In this document: positions 20,488 to 31,544 of the stretch, piece by piece
Layout of the letters: each line of letters starts with the position of its first letter
Numbering within the stretch: position 1 is the stretch's first letter
From: Tetradesmus obliquus
Lineage: Eukaryota; Chlorophyta; Chlorophyceae; Sphaeropleales; Scenedesmaceae
Length of the DNA stretch: 64,000 bases
Assembly: GCA_030272155.1 (NCBI GenBank)
Contig: CP126205.1
Location: forward strand, 186,001 to 250,000
Reading direction: 5' to 3'
Made by a program: the position numbers and the translations under genes
Notes under the pieces: model-generated
Seen by the model: only the letters and a program-made list of their open reading frames with translations
The model's database searches: none
What the model was told of the DNA's origin: nothing

Positions 20488-23402
20488 ATGGCGATGGCGA
20501 AGGCTCTAGCAGCTGTGCTGCTGCTAGGCGTGGTTCATTCGGCAATTGGTGAGCATTTCATGCCATATGAAACCAAGTATCTCACTCGGTTGCGCTCGCG
20601 GCCGTGCAAGATCGACTGCTGGCAGCAGCTGTACTGCTGCCACATCACACCAGGCCTCACCTGAGCATGGCTCATTGCACTGCAGCACGCACGCCCCCAC
20701 ACCCCCAGCAGCCTAAGCGACTCTCTTATTTCAAGCTAATTCATTGAATCAATCATTGAATCTATCCTCGAATTTTGGTGGACCGCTGCCGCATCGCAGC
20801 AGGTGCCTCAGACTGTGTGGACAGCAGCACGCAGTTCTTCGGCGCGCCCTGGCACGCCAGCCTGGTTGATGCTGAGCAGGAGTCCGACTACAAGCTCTGG
20901 GGGGCACTTGCCGGCGCCGGGCTGTTATATAACAAGGAGGCCCGCTGCGTGCAGGCTGTGCAGGGCACGTATGGGCCTGAGGTCCCGTCCACTGCCACGC
21001 TTGGCTTGCAGGCCAGTGGCAGCAGCAGCGGGGCAGTGCTGAAGAAGGAGCTGAGCCTGGCTGCTGGCGAGGTGTTTGACTACGTGGAGTACAAGGCTGA
21101 CAGGTGAGTGAGCTTGTTAGTTGTGGTAGGTTTAGGGCTTGCCCGTTGACCTAATTGTGTGTTTGACTACGTGGAGTACAAGGCTGACAGGTGAGTGAGT
21201 TGGTTAGTCGTGCTGGGTTTAGGGCTTGCCCGTTGACTGATCGTGTGTTTGACTACGTGGAGTACAACGCTGACAGGTGAAGGTTGCAAGGGGAGGCAGG
21301 GCAGGTGTTGGGGCAGCTTGTAACCATTGTTGCCGCTTGGCATGGCTAGGCGGGTTGGGCAGTGTGCATCACGTGGTTTGTTGCTGCAGGGCAGGGCAGG
21401 GCAAGGCAGGAGCTGCAGAGCCAACAGTCCCTCATACCCATGCCAGCGCTGCAGCAGACACTGACTATGCACTGCTGCTGTGTGTGCTGCCGGCCCCATG
21501 CCTCCTCTGCCTGCCTGCCTGCCTGCCTGCCTGCCCCGCAGCTGCATCCGCTTCCTGCAGCTGACCACCAACAAGGGACGCTCCCTGGCAGTGGGCGACA
21601 ACAGACACTGGTAACACACTGACCTGCTGCTGTGCGCTGCCTGCCTCATGCCTTGCAGCTGCATCCGCTTCCTGCAGCTGACCACCAACAAGGGCCGCTC
21701 CCTGACAGTGGGCGACGCAGCCGCCGATCTATCCCTGCAGTCACACAGGCCAGCCCCGGGGGCCTTCCTAGGCTTCTTCAAAGCCGCACTTGCTCTCCTT
21801 GATGCTTCATACTGACCCGCTGCTGTTGCTGCTGCTGCTGCTGCCGCTGCTGTGTTTCGCCTGCCAATGCTGCTGTCTGCTACCCCTGCAGCTGCATCCG
21901 CTTCCTGCAGCTGACCACCAACAAGGGACGCTCCCTGGCAGTGGGTGACGCAGCCGCTGAGCTATCCCTCCAGTCTCACAGGCCAGCCCCTGGTGCATTC
22001 CTAGGCTTCTTCAAGGCCACACTAGCCCCCCAGGATGCTGCGTCAGCGGCAGCAGCAGCAGCACCCGTGCCAACAGAGGGCAGCACCCCTCTTTTGGGCA
22101 AAGGGGCACTCAAGCAGCTGCAGCTGGTTTGGGTGAGGGACTGCGCTACAGTTGGGGCTAATGCGGAGCCAGCCGATCCAGTGGCACCTGCACTGCCAGC
22201 GCCAAACACACTCGAGCAGCAGCCTGAGCTGCATGTGCCGGCAGATGTGCCGGCTGCTGCGCCCGGCGCTGCTGCTGCTGACACTGACGCACTGAGTCCC
22301 ACCTGGGGCGACCATGGCAGCGATGAGGAGCTAGTGACAGCAGCAGAGCCGGACCATGAGCACTCCCCTGATGCAGAACATACAGCAGACCCTGCTGCAG
22401 GAAAAGCTGAGCCAGCTGGTCCCCAGGTGACGCAGTTTGGCAGGGATGGCAGCGCACTGCGTGCTGCCACTACTGGCCCAGCCAGCTGCAGTGCCAAGCA
22501 GGCCATCGGCTTTAATGAAAAGGACGGAGCAGTGCCCACTGCCAGCTGCACCCTAAGCGGCCTGGGTAAGGAGGTGCCGCTGCTGTCCTGCTTCGGCACC
22601 AACCTGCTGCCGACTGCTGCTGCTGGCGCGGCTGAGTCGCTGAGCCCCTGTGCCAATCTGGCCTGCAAGCTGGCCAAGGAGGGCTGCGAATCATCTGGGG
22701 CGTTCGGAGTGGGCAGCTTCTGCACAGGTGAGCATGAGATATGCAGCGCTGCAGTGTGTGATTGCTTGTGGAGCAAAAGTAATGATGAATTGTTTGGCTT
22801 ACAAAATCAAGAAGATCTATTTACTGGTGTAGAGGCATCCACTCCAAGCCCATTTTGCATGCATGATGGCTGGCCAAGGAGGGCTGCAGTCTCACTGGGG
22901 CCTCTCTCCCGGTCAGGGAGTCAAGCGGGGCCTTTGGTGTTGGCAGCTTCTGCACAGATGGGTATGTCGTGGGGCTGTGGCTGCAGTATGTGCTGCAGCA
23001 CAGTGTCCAGTTGTTTACTGTATTGCACACTTGTTGGCTGGCTGCAAGCTGGCTAAAGAGGGCTGCAAGTCAACTGGGGAGTTCGGATTGGGCAGCTTCT
23101 GCATAGGTGGGTGTCGTGGGGCTGTGGCTGCAGTATGTGCTGCAGCACAGTGTGCAGATTTTTCTACTGTAATGCACACTTGTTGGCTGGCTGCAAGCTG
23201 GCCAAGGAGGGCTGCAAGGCAAGTGGGGCGTTTGGCGTGGGCAGCTTCTGCACAGGTGCGGCACCTTGGGGCGCATAGGGTACTGCAGCGGGCGCATGTC
23301 TCTATCGCCACCGACCAGCAGCCGAAGCAGCATCATGCATGGGCGCCACCGCCAAGCTGCACAACCTGGGCACATCCCACCTGGGCTACACTTACAACGT
23401 TG

Positions 23403-23463
<61 letters not shown>

Positions 23464-23556
23464 ACAGGCAAGGTGGGGTCCGTGGGGGCCACTGCCAAGC
23501 TGCACAGTCCAGGCCAGAACTTCCTGCGCTACCCCTGTCAGGCGCTTACAATTGTG

Positions 23557-23592
<36 letters not shown>

Positions 23593-24826
23593 AGGCAAGG
23601 TGGTGTCCATGGGCGCCACCGCCAAGCTGCATGCCTTGGGCACATCCTACCTGGGCTACCCCTGCATCGAGCTGAAGGACATCAAGGCGGGGCTGCTGGC
23701 AGGCGCTGCTGCTGCTGCTGCTGGGCCTGCTGGTGACTACAGCGCAAAGGGAGCGTTTGTGGCCAAGTCCTGGAAGGTGCGGCCAGGCAGCTGTGTACTA
23801 GGCTGCATGCTGTTTGATTGTAGGATGTGTTGCTGGGTGCCAGCCAACTGCAGCGCCAAGGGAGCGTTTGTGGCCAAGTCCTGGAAGGTGCGTGTGCTTG
23901 CAGACAGACAGTTGCTACAGCAGGCTGTATGGCAGTACATCAAATGTGGATATTATATTCCTTCTGGAGGGCGCCAGCCACCACTACATGTACTGGCAGC
24001 TGCTCTGTGTTGGAAAGGGAGAGTTTCTATTTTACAACAAGTAAGCAGGGCCTGCAATGCCACATATCGGCCACCGCTGCATGTCCTATAGCTCAACAAC
24101 GGTACATGTTGTATGCATGCGCACACTGGTGAGCAATGCCACACACCGGCCACCGCTGCATGTCCTATACCTCAACTCTCAATCCTTCCGGCCAGCCCTG
24201 GCAGTGGCTGCTGTTAGCAGCGTAGCTATTTTGCCATGTGCTGATGTTGTTGCTGCTGCTGCTGCTGCTACTGATGCTGCTGCTGCTGCAGGTGTGCGAC
24301 TGCGCTGCCGGCGGCGTGACCGCCCAGGCCAGCCAGGACAAGTCGGGCAACATCACCATCAAGCTGCCAGAGGTGAGAAGCAAACTTGACTGCAAGGGTT
24401 ACATGTAGGCAGCCTTAGTGTTGCGCATAGTTGTATAGTCCTGCATTTGGTGGTCAGCTGGGCAACATCACTGTCAAGCTGCCCGCGGTGAGAAGGAGTT
24501 GTTGACTGCAAAGGGTCACATGTAGGCAGCCATAGCTGTGTTACGCGTAGTTGTATAGTCCTGCAGTTGGTGGTCAGCTGGGCAATATCACCATAGCTGC
24601 CCGAGGTGAGAGCAGCGCTGCAAGGCGTCAAGCACAGGCAGCAATGGATATCTTATGTGCATTGCGTCACTCCTGCTACTGTTAGCGAACTGGGCAACAT
24701 CACCATCAACGCTTGACGCTACTGCTGCTGCTGCTGCTGCTGCTGCAGGTGCCGCTGCCACGTGTGACCATCACCACCTTCCCCGTGGACATCAAGCCGC
24801 CCAACTTCACGCTGCCCGCCTTCAAC

Positions 24827-24870
<44 letters not shown>

Positions 24871-27800
24871 ATTGTAGGTGCCGCTGCCGCGCGTCACCAT
24901 CACCACCTTCCCCGTGGACATCAAGCCGCCCAACTTCACGCTGCCGGCCTTCAGCCCCAAGGCCCTGAACTTCAGCCTGCCGGCCTCACTCGCAGCCCTG
25001 GCCAAGATCGCGAACTTCACGGCCCTCGACCTGGACTTTTCAGACCTGAACTTCACGCTCCCCAGCCTGCCCACCCTGCAGTTTTCAAACGCCTCAGCCA
25101 CCTTGGGCTCCCACTTGCCAGTGGCCCTGCTGGCCTCACTGCCAGCTGGCCTCAGGTTTGATAAGCCTGTTGTGAACATGACGCTTCCGGAGGTGGTGGC
25201 ACAGTGGCTGGCGGCTGCAGTGGCCAAGGCCACGCTGCCGCGCATTGTGGTGCCGGCTGAGGCTGTGGCGCAGCTGCAGGGGCTGATCCCAGGGTTCAAG
25301 GCGCCTTCAATTGTGATGCCCACGCTGCTCAGCGCGCTGCTCTCCAAGGTGGGTGTTGAAGGTTTAGATTTGCGTATTTAAGGACATTTTTGCAGTGGTG
25401 TGGAGAGTTGGTGGCTGGCGGCTGCTGTGGCCAAGGCCACGCTGCCGCGCATTGTGGTGCCGGCTGAGGCTGTGGCGCAGCTGCAGGGGCTGATCCCAGG
25501 GTTCAAGGCGCCTTCAGTTGTGATGCCCACGCTGCTCAGCGCGCTGCTCTCCAAGGTCGGTGTTGAAGGTTTAGATTTGCGTATTTAAGGACATTTTTGC
25601 AGTGGTGTGGAGAGTTGGTGGCTGGCGGCTGCTGTGGTCAAGGCCACGCTGCAGCGCATTGTGGTGCCTGCTGAGGCTGTGGCGCAGCTGCAGGGGCTGA
25701 TCCCGGGGTTCAAGGCGCCCTCAGTTGTGATGCCTACGCTGCTCAGCGCACTGCTGTCCAAGGTGGGTGTTGAAGGTTTAGATTTGCGTATTTAAGGACA
25801 TTTTTGCAGTGGTGTGGAGAGTTGGTGGCTGGCAGCTGCTGTGGTCAAGGCCACGCTGCAGCGCATTGTGGTGCCTGCTGAGGCTGTGGCGCAGCTGCAG
25901 GGGCTGATCCCGGGGTTCAAGGCGCCCTCAGTTGTGATGCCTACGCTGCTCAGCGCACTGCTGTCCAAGGTGGGTGTTGAAGGTTTAGATTTGCGTATTT
26001 AAGGACAGTTTTTTTTGCGGTGGAGAGTTTGTGGCTGGCTGCTGCAGTGGCCAAGGCCAGGCTGCCACGCAAAGTGGTTGTGGTGCCTGCTGAGGCAGTG
26101 GCGCAGCTGCAGGGGCTGATCCCAGGGTTCAAGGCGCCCAGCGTGGTGATGCCTACGCTGCTCAGCGCGCTGCTCTCCAAGGTGGGTTGTTTACGGGTGG
26201 GGCAATTGCTGCTGCTGCTGCTGCTGCTGCCGCTGCGCAAATATGTGTTGTTCAACACAGCGTTGGACAAACCAATGTGTGGCACGTGTGCTGCTGCGGC
26301 GCTGTAGTGGCTACCACACCTGGTGGCTGCCATACTGCCACACTGCGGCGCTGTAGCGGCTACCACACCTGGTGGCTGCCACACTGCCACACTGCGGCGC
26401 TGTAGTGGCTACCACACCTGCGGCACTGTAGTGGCTGCCACACCTGCCTCAATGCTGTACCTCACCAGCCAAGCCTCACCAACACTGGCGGCCGCTCTGC
26501 ACTGCAATCCAACTCCTGCACATGCCTGCTGCTGCTGCTGCTGCTACAGGTGCCGTCCAGCATTGAGCTGCCCAGCTTCAGCGTGCCTGGCAAGGCCCTG
26601 CCTGGCGTGTCGCTGCTGCTGCCCAACCTCACCAGCCTGCCCAGCATCGTGCTGCCAGCAGACATGCCCAAGGTGAGGCGCAGCAGCAGCAAGAGATCGA
26701 GTTACAGTTCACGTGCCGCAGTGTAATAGAACAGCCACAGGACATACACCACAGGCAACAGCAGCAGCAGCAGCAGCGTTGCAGCAAGGTGGCCCTCAGC
26801 CGGAGCGGCTGGTGTGGTGCGGTGTGGTGTGGTGTGGTGTGGTGTTGCAGTTGCTTACTGCAGGCAGCAGCATGCACCACCTGAATATACTTTGATAGCC
26901 TAATGCTGGCTCGGATCGCACACCAGTTCAGTAGCATGCAGTACGCCTCTCACCAGGCTACTGCCAAGTCCGTGCCTCCCTTGAGGGATCAAGAACCACG
27001 CTGGATGTGGGGACAGGTTCCGCTTGGTTGAGCGAACAGAAAAAACAGGGTACTTACCTACCCCAAAAGCCGCTTAGTGCATACTGAAGAAGAGGGGTTA
27101 CACGGTGTGCACACGGGGAGAGAGGTCTGTTACAGGGGTGGGCAAGCTATCGCCCTAGAGCGCACACTAGGGAGTTCGAAGGAGGGGCTCGAATCCCCCA
27201 TGTAGGCTTGCAATCGTCTGCATGTGGCATCCAACACACGCGAAATGTGTTTGTATGCTAGGTGTCCAATTTGGTCTACTTGGTATGCGCGCAGGCTTCT
27301 ATGCTCAAGGATCAGGGATCGAATCCCAGTGAGAGCAATCTGTTGGGTCGCTGGTCCAAGCTATGCTTGGGTTGCTTGAATACTACGAGCTGTACACCAC
27401 TTGTACCCGCTGCTGGCACCACTCACCTCCTCCTGGGCTGTACTGGCCCCTCCCCCGCCCCCTTGCAGGAGGTGCGGCTCTCTCCCCCCCCCCCCCCTGC
27501 TGACCAAGCAGCAGGTAAGCCTGCCCAGCAGGGCTGCCAACTGCTACTGCTATTTGTATCACCCACCACCTCCAACTACCCTGACTGCTCCCCTTGCAGG
27601 AGGTGCGGCTGCCCCCTGTGCTCACCAGCAGGTGTGCCTGCCCAGCAGGCTGCCGGCTGCTGGCTGCTGTTGCTGACGAAATCCCCAACCATGTGTCATT
27701 TGCATTGCCTGCTTGGCTTGCCCCCTGCAGGAGGTGCGGCTGCCGCCTGTGCTGACCATGCAGCAGGTGGGCCTGCCCAGCCTGCAGACGCTGGCGCGGC

Positions 27801-28402
27801 ACGTCGTGGACTCGCTGCCGTCTGTTGAGGTGTCATTCAACGTGCCTGACATCCTGGCACAGTGGGTGGCGGGAGTGGCACAGGTAGGGCGCAATGATTT
27901 AAGGCAGGTTTAGGGATTAAGCGGTTTGGAGTTGTGGACAGCCTGCCGTCTGTTGACGTGTCCTTCAACGTGCCCGACATCCTGGCGGGTGGCGGGAGTG
28001 GCTCAGGTGAGGGCAGAACATGTTGGGTTTGGGGTTTGGCGGTGCAGGGCACAAGTGAGCAATTGGGACTCAGTCATGCCTGACACCCTGGTGCAGTGGG
28101 TGGCGGGAGTGGCGCAGGTGAGCACCAGTCGGGGCTAAGGCGGGTTCAGCGGTCAGGTGTTGGGTGCCAGTGAGGCTCATGGGTGGCGCAGGGGTGGCAC
28201 GACAGCATGCCTGGCATTCTTTCGTGATGCAGCGGGATGCAGCTGCAGTGCACGGATGCATACAGTAGACCTGCTGTTGCTTCAGGGTGGTGGGACAAGC
28301 GGGTCTGTTGGCGCACCTAGAGTGGCGCTGGCACACAACCCACTATGCTGTAGCAGCATGCCACATATGGTGGCAACAACAGCACTGAACCTGCTTTCAT
28401 CA

Positions 28403-28435
<33 letters not shown>

Positions 28436-29352
28436 GCCGCTGCTGCCCCTGCAGGGCTCCCCTCTGCAGCAGCTCAACGTGAGTGATGCCGGCCACGAGC
28501 AGCTCAAGGCGCTGCTGCCAGACATGCCCGACAAGGGCCCTGCACTGTGAGTGGGGAGTTGGTGTGGATTAGTTTGGGGGCCGAGTGAGTGAGTGATTGA
28601 GTGAATACCCAGGCAGCTCTGCAGCTCTTGGGCAAGTTAAGCCTAAAAGGGTGTGTGTGGCCAGGGGCGGCGCCCCTGGGCTCCACACCCTCTACCCGTA
28701 GGGCCGTGGTAGGGGGAGGTGTGGAGGGGCACTTCAGGCTTTGAGCAGCTCAAGGCGCTGCTGCCTGACATGCCTGACAAGGGGCCCGCACTGTGAGTGG
28801 GGTGTAGCGGGAGGTTGGGGGCTCCTCAGGGTAGGAGCGGCAGCAGCTAAGAGCTGGTCATGCACAGTTGCTGCTGTAGGCTGGATGGAACTGTGCACAC
28901 ACGGCCATGCACATGCAACATGCATCTTTTCGAACCGGCGTTCACACTGCTTACATGCATTTTGGTTATGCTTTGGGAGCAGCTGATACTCCAAATGCAG
29001 CACACATGATGAATGCAACATGTTCGTAGATTGTGAACCACTGCTGCTGCTGCTGCTGCTGGCGTGTTGCTGCTGCAGGCTGCTGCTCAACATCAGCTCG
29101 CCATTCCTGGCCAAGCCAGTTGTCAAGGTGAGGGTGGCTTGCTGACACTTGCAGCTCAACAAGTCACGTGTTGCCACAGCACAGCAATGCAGCACAAGCA
29201 GCCGTTGATTTTGCCATTGCTGAGGCGACCAGCTGTTGCCCCTGTGGTGCTTCTGCTTGTACTGCCTTGGTGTTGCACAATTTTGCTTGCTGCAGCCACC
29301 TCTCATCACTGCAAGAAACTACACTTACTGTCTTTCCCCACTGCTCTTGCAG

Positions 29353-29384
<32 letters not shown>

Positions 29385-30151
29385 GCGTCTCATGCGCCCA
29401 CCCAACCCACCCCAGGAGCTCTTCAACCCGCCCAGTGCGCACCAACCTCACTCACTCCCTCGCTCCTTCTCTCGCCCTGCTGCTGCTGCTGCTGTTGCCC
29501 CTGCCCGCCCGCTGCAGGAGCTGATCAACCTGCCCACAGTGGTCATCCCCACCCCCCTTATCCCACTCACTGTCATCTTTGCCTGCTGCTGCTGCTGCTG
29601 CTGCTCTGCTCCCCCCGCTGCAGGAGCTGATCAACCTGCCCACCGTGGTCATCCCAGACAGCCTCATCAAGAACGTGACAGCACTGCTGCCAGCCCTCAC
29701 CAGCCTGCCCAGCATCCTGCTCTCAAAGCTGCCCACTGGCAACCTCACAATGCTGCCAGAAGTGAAGCTGCCAGAGATCACAGTGCCCCGGCTGCGCCTG
29801 ACAATCGGCAAGGTGCTACAGGAGCTGCCAGCTAGCCTGAACCTGACTCAGGGCATCACCGACTGGCTGGACGCACACACCTCCCTGCTAGGCAAGGCTG
29901 ATGGCACTGCTGCTGCTGCGAATGCGAATGTCACTGGTGGGATGGGTGGGATCGACCTGAGCATGGCACACCCGGCAGTGGCAGCAGATGGCGGGCTGGC
30001 TGCTGCTGTGCAGCAGATGGCAGGAGCCAAGGCTGCTGCTGCTGCTACGCCAGCTGCTGTTGCTGCAGCTGTGCCAGCTGCTGCTGATGAGCCTGCAGGG
30101 CCGGTGGTGGCAGGCGCACCCATCCAGGAGGCTGAGGTGAAGGCTCCTTGA
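20488..30151 (+). CDS. Gene B: secreted jacalin-like / Cys-rich / Leu-Pro-repeat protein (complete, 958 aa)
   Basis: Eleven exons: 20488-20548, 20803-21103, 21892-22727, 23595-23776, 24292-24372, 24878-25348, 26550-26672, 27731-27883, 28455-28546, 29079-29127, 29624-30151 (958 aa plus stop). Signal peptide MAMAKALAAVLLLGVVHSAIG. Residues about 21-190 are jacalin-like (FFGAPWHAS, GEVFDYVEYKAD, SCIRFLQLTTNKGRSL, GAFLGFFKA, LKQLQLVW). The Cys-rich module ends GVGSFCTG near 399. GKVVSMGATAKLH, then GDYSAKGAFVAKSWK and VCDCAAGG lead into Leu-Pro repeats (PPNFTLPAF, LPEVVAQWLAAAVAK) and an Ala-rich C-terminal tail. Intron phases match A1 at the shared boundaries, but the two exons A1 uses for GKVVSM and GDYTARG are one exon here, as are A1 exons 2 and 3. 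Shorter than A1 because the repeat region is smaller. Transcription starts opposite A1, so the two may share control (inference). Confidence 0.8.
21080..21282 (+). repeat. B exon 2 donor echo, 3 copies
   Basis: GTTTGACTACGTGGAGTACA and the following donor CAGGTGA occur at 21074-21106, about 21160-21194 and 21247-21281, with 60 bp of intron repeated between. Confidence 0.93.
21536..22025 (+). repeat. B exon 3 acceptor echo, 3 copies
   Basis: The start of exon 3 (SCIRFLQLTTNKGRSL) appears with a CAG acceptor at about 21551, 21657 and 21892. The middle copy reads on for about 130 bp (to GFFKAALA). The third is used because only it continues into the full exon. Confidence 0.93.
22655..23260 (+). 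repeat. B exon 3 donor echo, 4 copies
   Basis: The exon 3 end (CKLAKEGC to GVGSFCTG and donor) at 22664-22727 recurs at about 22868-22960, 23043-23107 and 23196-23256, with the intron stretch GGGGCTGTGGCTGCAGTATG shared between copies. Confidence 0.92.
23335..23665 (+). repeat. B exon 4 acceptor echo, 3 copies, with CTG runs
   Basis: The start of exon 4 (GKVVSMGATAKLHALG) at 23595 has copies at about 23338-23395 and 23467-23540. CTG runs (23401-23463 and 23559-23590) precede the second and third copies and end at their CAG acceptors. Confidence 0.92.
23738..23900 (+). repeat. B exon 4 donor echo, 2 copies
   Basis: SAKGAFVAKSWK with its GTGCG donor ends at 23776 and again at about 23889. Confidence 0.9.
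24050..24178 (+). repeat. Intronic direct repeat in gene B
   Basis: A 40-bp stretch (AATGCCACATATCGGCCACC onward) occurs at about 24056-24097 and 24134-24175. It matches no exon of gene B that I can see. Confidence 0.8.
24340..24715 (+). repeat. B exon 5 donor echo, 4 copies
   Basis: The exon 5 end (GNITIKLPE and GTGAGA) at 24349-24378 recurs at about 24460-24495, 24577-24612 and, without donor, 24690-24712. Flanking intron bases repeat too. Confidence 0.9.
24745..24950 (+). repeat. B exon 6 acceptor echo, 2 copies
   Basis: VPLPRVTITTFPVDIKPPNF is encoded after a CTG-run acceptor at 24749 and again after one at 24877. The first copy runs into a CTG repeat; the second continues as the exon. 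Confidence 0.92.
25190..26190 (+). repeat. 207-bp array: B exon 6 end plus four exon-like copies
   Basis: After the true exon end at 25348, copies at 25396-25555, 25603-25762 and 25810-25969 are each flanked by TTTTTGCAG and an AAG donor; a fourth ends at 26181 but has GCGG where the acceptor AG should be. Copies are near identical. Each exon-like part is 160 nt. Confidence 0.95.
26285..26440 (+). repeat. Intronic minisatellite in gene B
   Basis: About 60-bp units with GTAGTGGCTACCACACCTGG and TGCCACACTGCGGC, three to four copies with deletions. Not related to an exon. Confidence 0.85.
27128..27335 (+). repeat. Possible tRNA-derived short interspersed element in B intron 7
   Basis: At 27153-27172 a 6-bp stem (CCCTAG/CTAGGG) with an 8-nt loop is followed at 27184-27198 by GGGG-CTCGAAT-CCCC, a T-arm-like hairpin with the pol III B-box pattern. 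A second GGGATCGAATCCC lies near 27317-27330. No intact tRNA cloverleaf, and no target-site duplication found by eye. Confidence 0.35.
27460..27765 (+). repeat. B exon 8 acceptor echo, 3 copies
   Basis: CCTTGCAG or CCCTGCAG followed by GAGGTGCGGCT occurs at about 27464, 27593 and 27723. The last is the exon 8 start (27731). A 14-nt pure C run sits in the first copy. Confidence 0.9.
27815..28125 (+). repeat. B exon 8 donor echo, 3 copies
   Basis: The exon end (NVPDILAQWVAGVAQ) at 27839-27883 recurs at about 27954-28005 (with an internal deletion) and 28076-28120. Confidence 0.9.
28495..28800 (+). repeat. B exon 9 donor echo and hairpin
   Basis: EQLKALLPDMPDKGPAL with a GTGAGTG donor ends at 28546 and again at about 28793. 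Between them, about 28648-28695, lies an inverted repeat: GGGTGTGTGTGG and CCACACCC flank the palindrome CCAGGGGCGGCGCCCCTGG. Confidence 0.88.
29395..29660 (+). repeat. B exon 11 acceptor echo, 3 copies
   Basis: CAG followed by GAGCTGATCAACCTGCCCAC begins exon 11 at 29624, with copies near 29517 and, decayed, 29413. CTG-rich tracts lie before each. Confidence 0.9.
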
Positions 30152-30300
30152 GCCTGACCGGCACTGATGACAGCAGCAGTGCTGCACGCTGAGAAGAAAC
30201 TGCAGCTGCAGCAGCAGCAGCAACTGCAGGAGCAGCAGTGCAGGAGGTCGAGGTGAAGGTCGCCTGAGCCTGACCAGCGCTGATTACAGCAGCAGCGCCA
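30120..30300 (+). repeat. Echo of the gene B stop-codon region
   Basis: GAGGCTGAGGTGAAGGCTCC with its TGA and the next 35 bp (about 30127-30185) recur at about 30243-30298 with a matching TGA. The second copy is in the 3' flank. It is the only echo at a stop codon rather than a splice site. Confidence 0.85.
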
Positions 30301-31544
30301 CAGACGCAAGGCATGGAGTGGCAGCGGCAGCAATTTGGCGGCGCTGCTGCGCGTGTAAGAGTCGTGCAGTTGGTAATTTGATTGAGAGCAGGGCTTGCAT
30401 GGTGCTGGCGCGCCACGGCTGATGCAGCGGCAGCTGATTGGGCTGATGGCGGCCCCACTGCAGCTAGGCAGTGCTGCTGGCATTGACATGTATGCTGTGC
30501 GCTGCCACGCTGCGTCTTCCGGCGATGTACAACACGCTTGGCAGCAAACACCCGCGTGTGCACTTTAACATTGTTGTTTTGGGGTAGTAGGTGAACTTGG
30601 GGGATGTAGTTGAGTTGAGCTGAAGTGACAATGTGTTGGTGATGATGTGGCGGGTCTGCACTGCAACATGTGCCGCTGCCAGATGAACCAACAGTGTCAC
30701 ACAACAACGATAGACGTGCTGAACTGTCAAGGCTAGGGACCTGCGCCTAGCGCAGAGGATGCTAGCCTAAGGCATACTCCACTTATTTTTTTCACCTTGT
30801 CTGTGTGTTGGCGTCAGGAGCCAACCAGGATATAACGCTGAGATAGCCAGGTTTCTGTTCGCGCTACTTCAAGTCCAGTAAACCTCACGCAATATGCTGG
30901 GCGAGGACTGCCGTTCACGCTTGCCAAGTGCTGGTGCTGTGCCGGCCCATTTGATGGCTGAGGTGACGTCAGGTATAGAAAGATGTGTGCTGTTTCAAAC
31001 ATCGTGCTTTGGCAGCGATGTGACTAGCCACGGCTGAGTGATGTGGCAGTGCCACAGATCTGGTGTGCAGCACAACATTGTGAGCCATATGTAACTAGCT
31101 AGCTTTGTTGCCAATTGGGCCACTGATGTCCATCCCTAAGGGCGACAGCGCAACCCAGGAAACCAGTGACATTCTCTTGCTGCAAACACACGGTTAAAGC
31201 GCACCCGCTGCACGCTTTAGAGCTTGCAAACACGACTCCAGCTCACATGTGGATACCCATGATGCCAACTGCTGGGAGCTGCAGGCACGGCTGCTGCTGT
31301 GCCTGCCGCGACCACCTTTCACAGCAGCACCATACAATTCTGGCCCTGCATCCAGGGTTGAAGGAAAGCCATTGCAGCCCTTGCAGCCTGCAGACAGAAT
31401 CTTATATCGCCCTGGGAAAGGGCAAAGTGACAGATGTTGCTGCCCTGCTGCAGGCATAGCAGCAGCCGTGCCTGTTGCAACGAGATGCTACGTTTCCAGC
31501 CTGGTAGCCAGCCACCTGAGGTGTTCCTAAGCCCCAACACCACC

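Noticed and set aside
9960-30151. Pherophorin identity for the three secreted proteins
   Set aside because: They lack the long hydroxyproline-type Ser-Pro rod and the pherophorin Cys pattern; the N-terminus fits a jacalin-like fold better.
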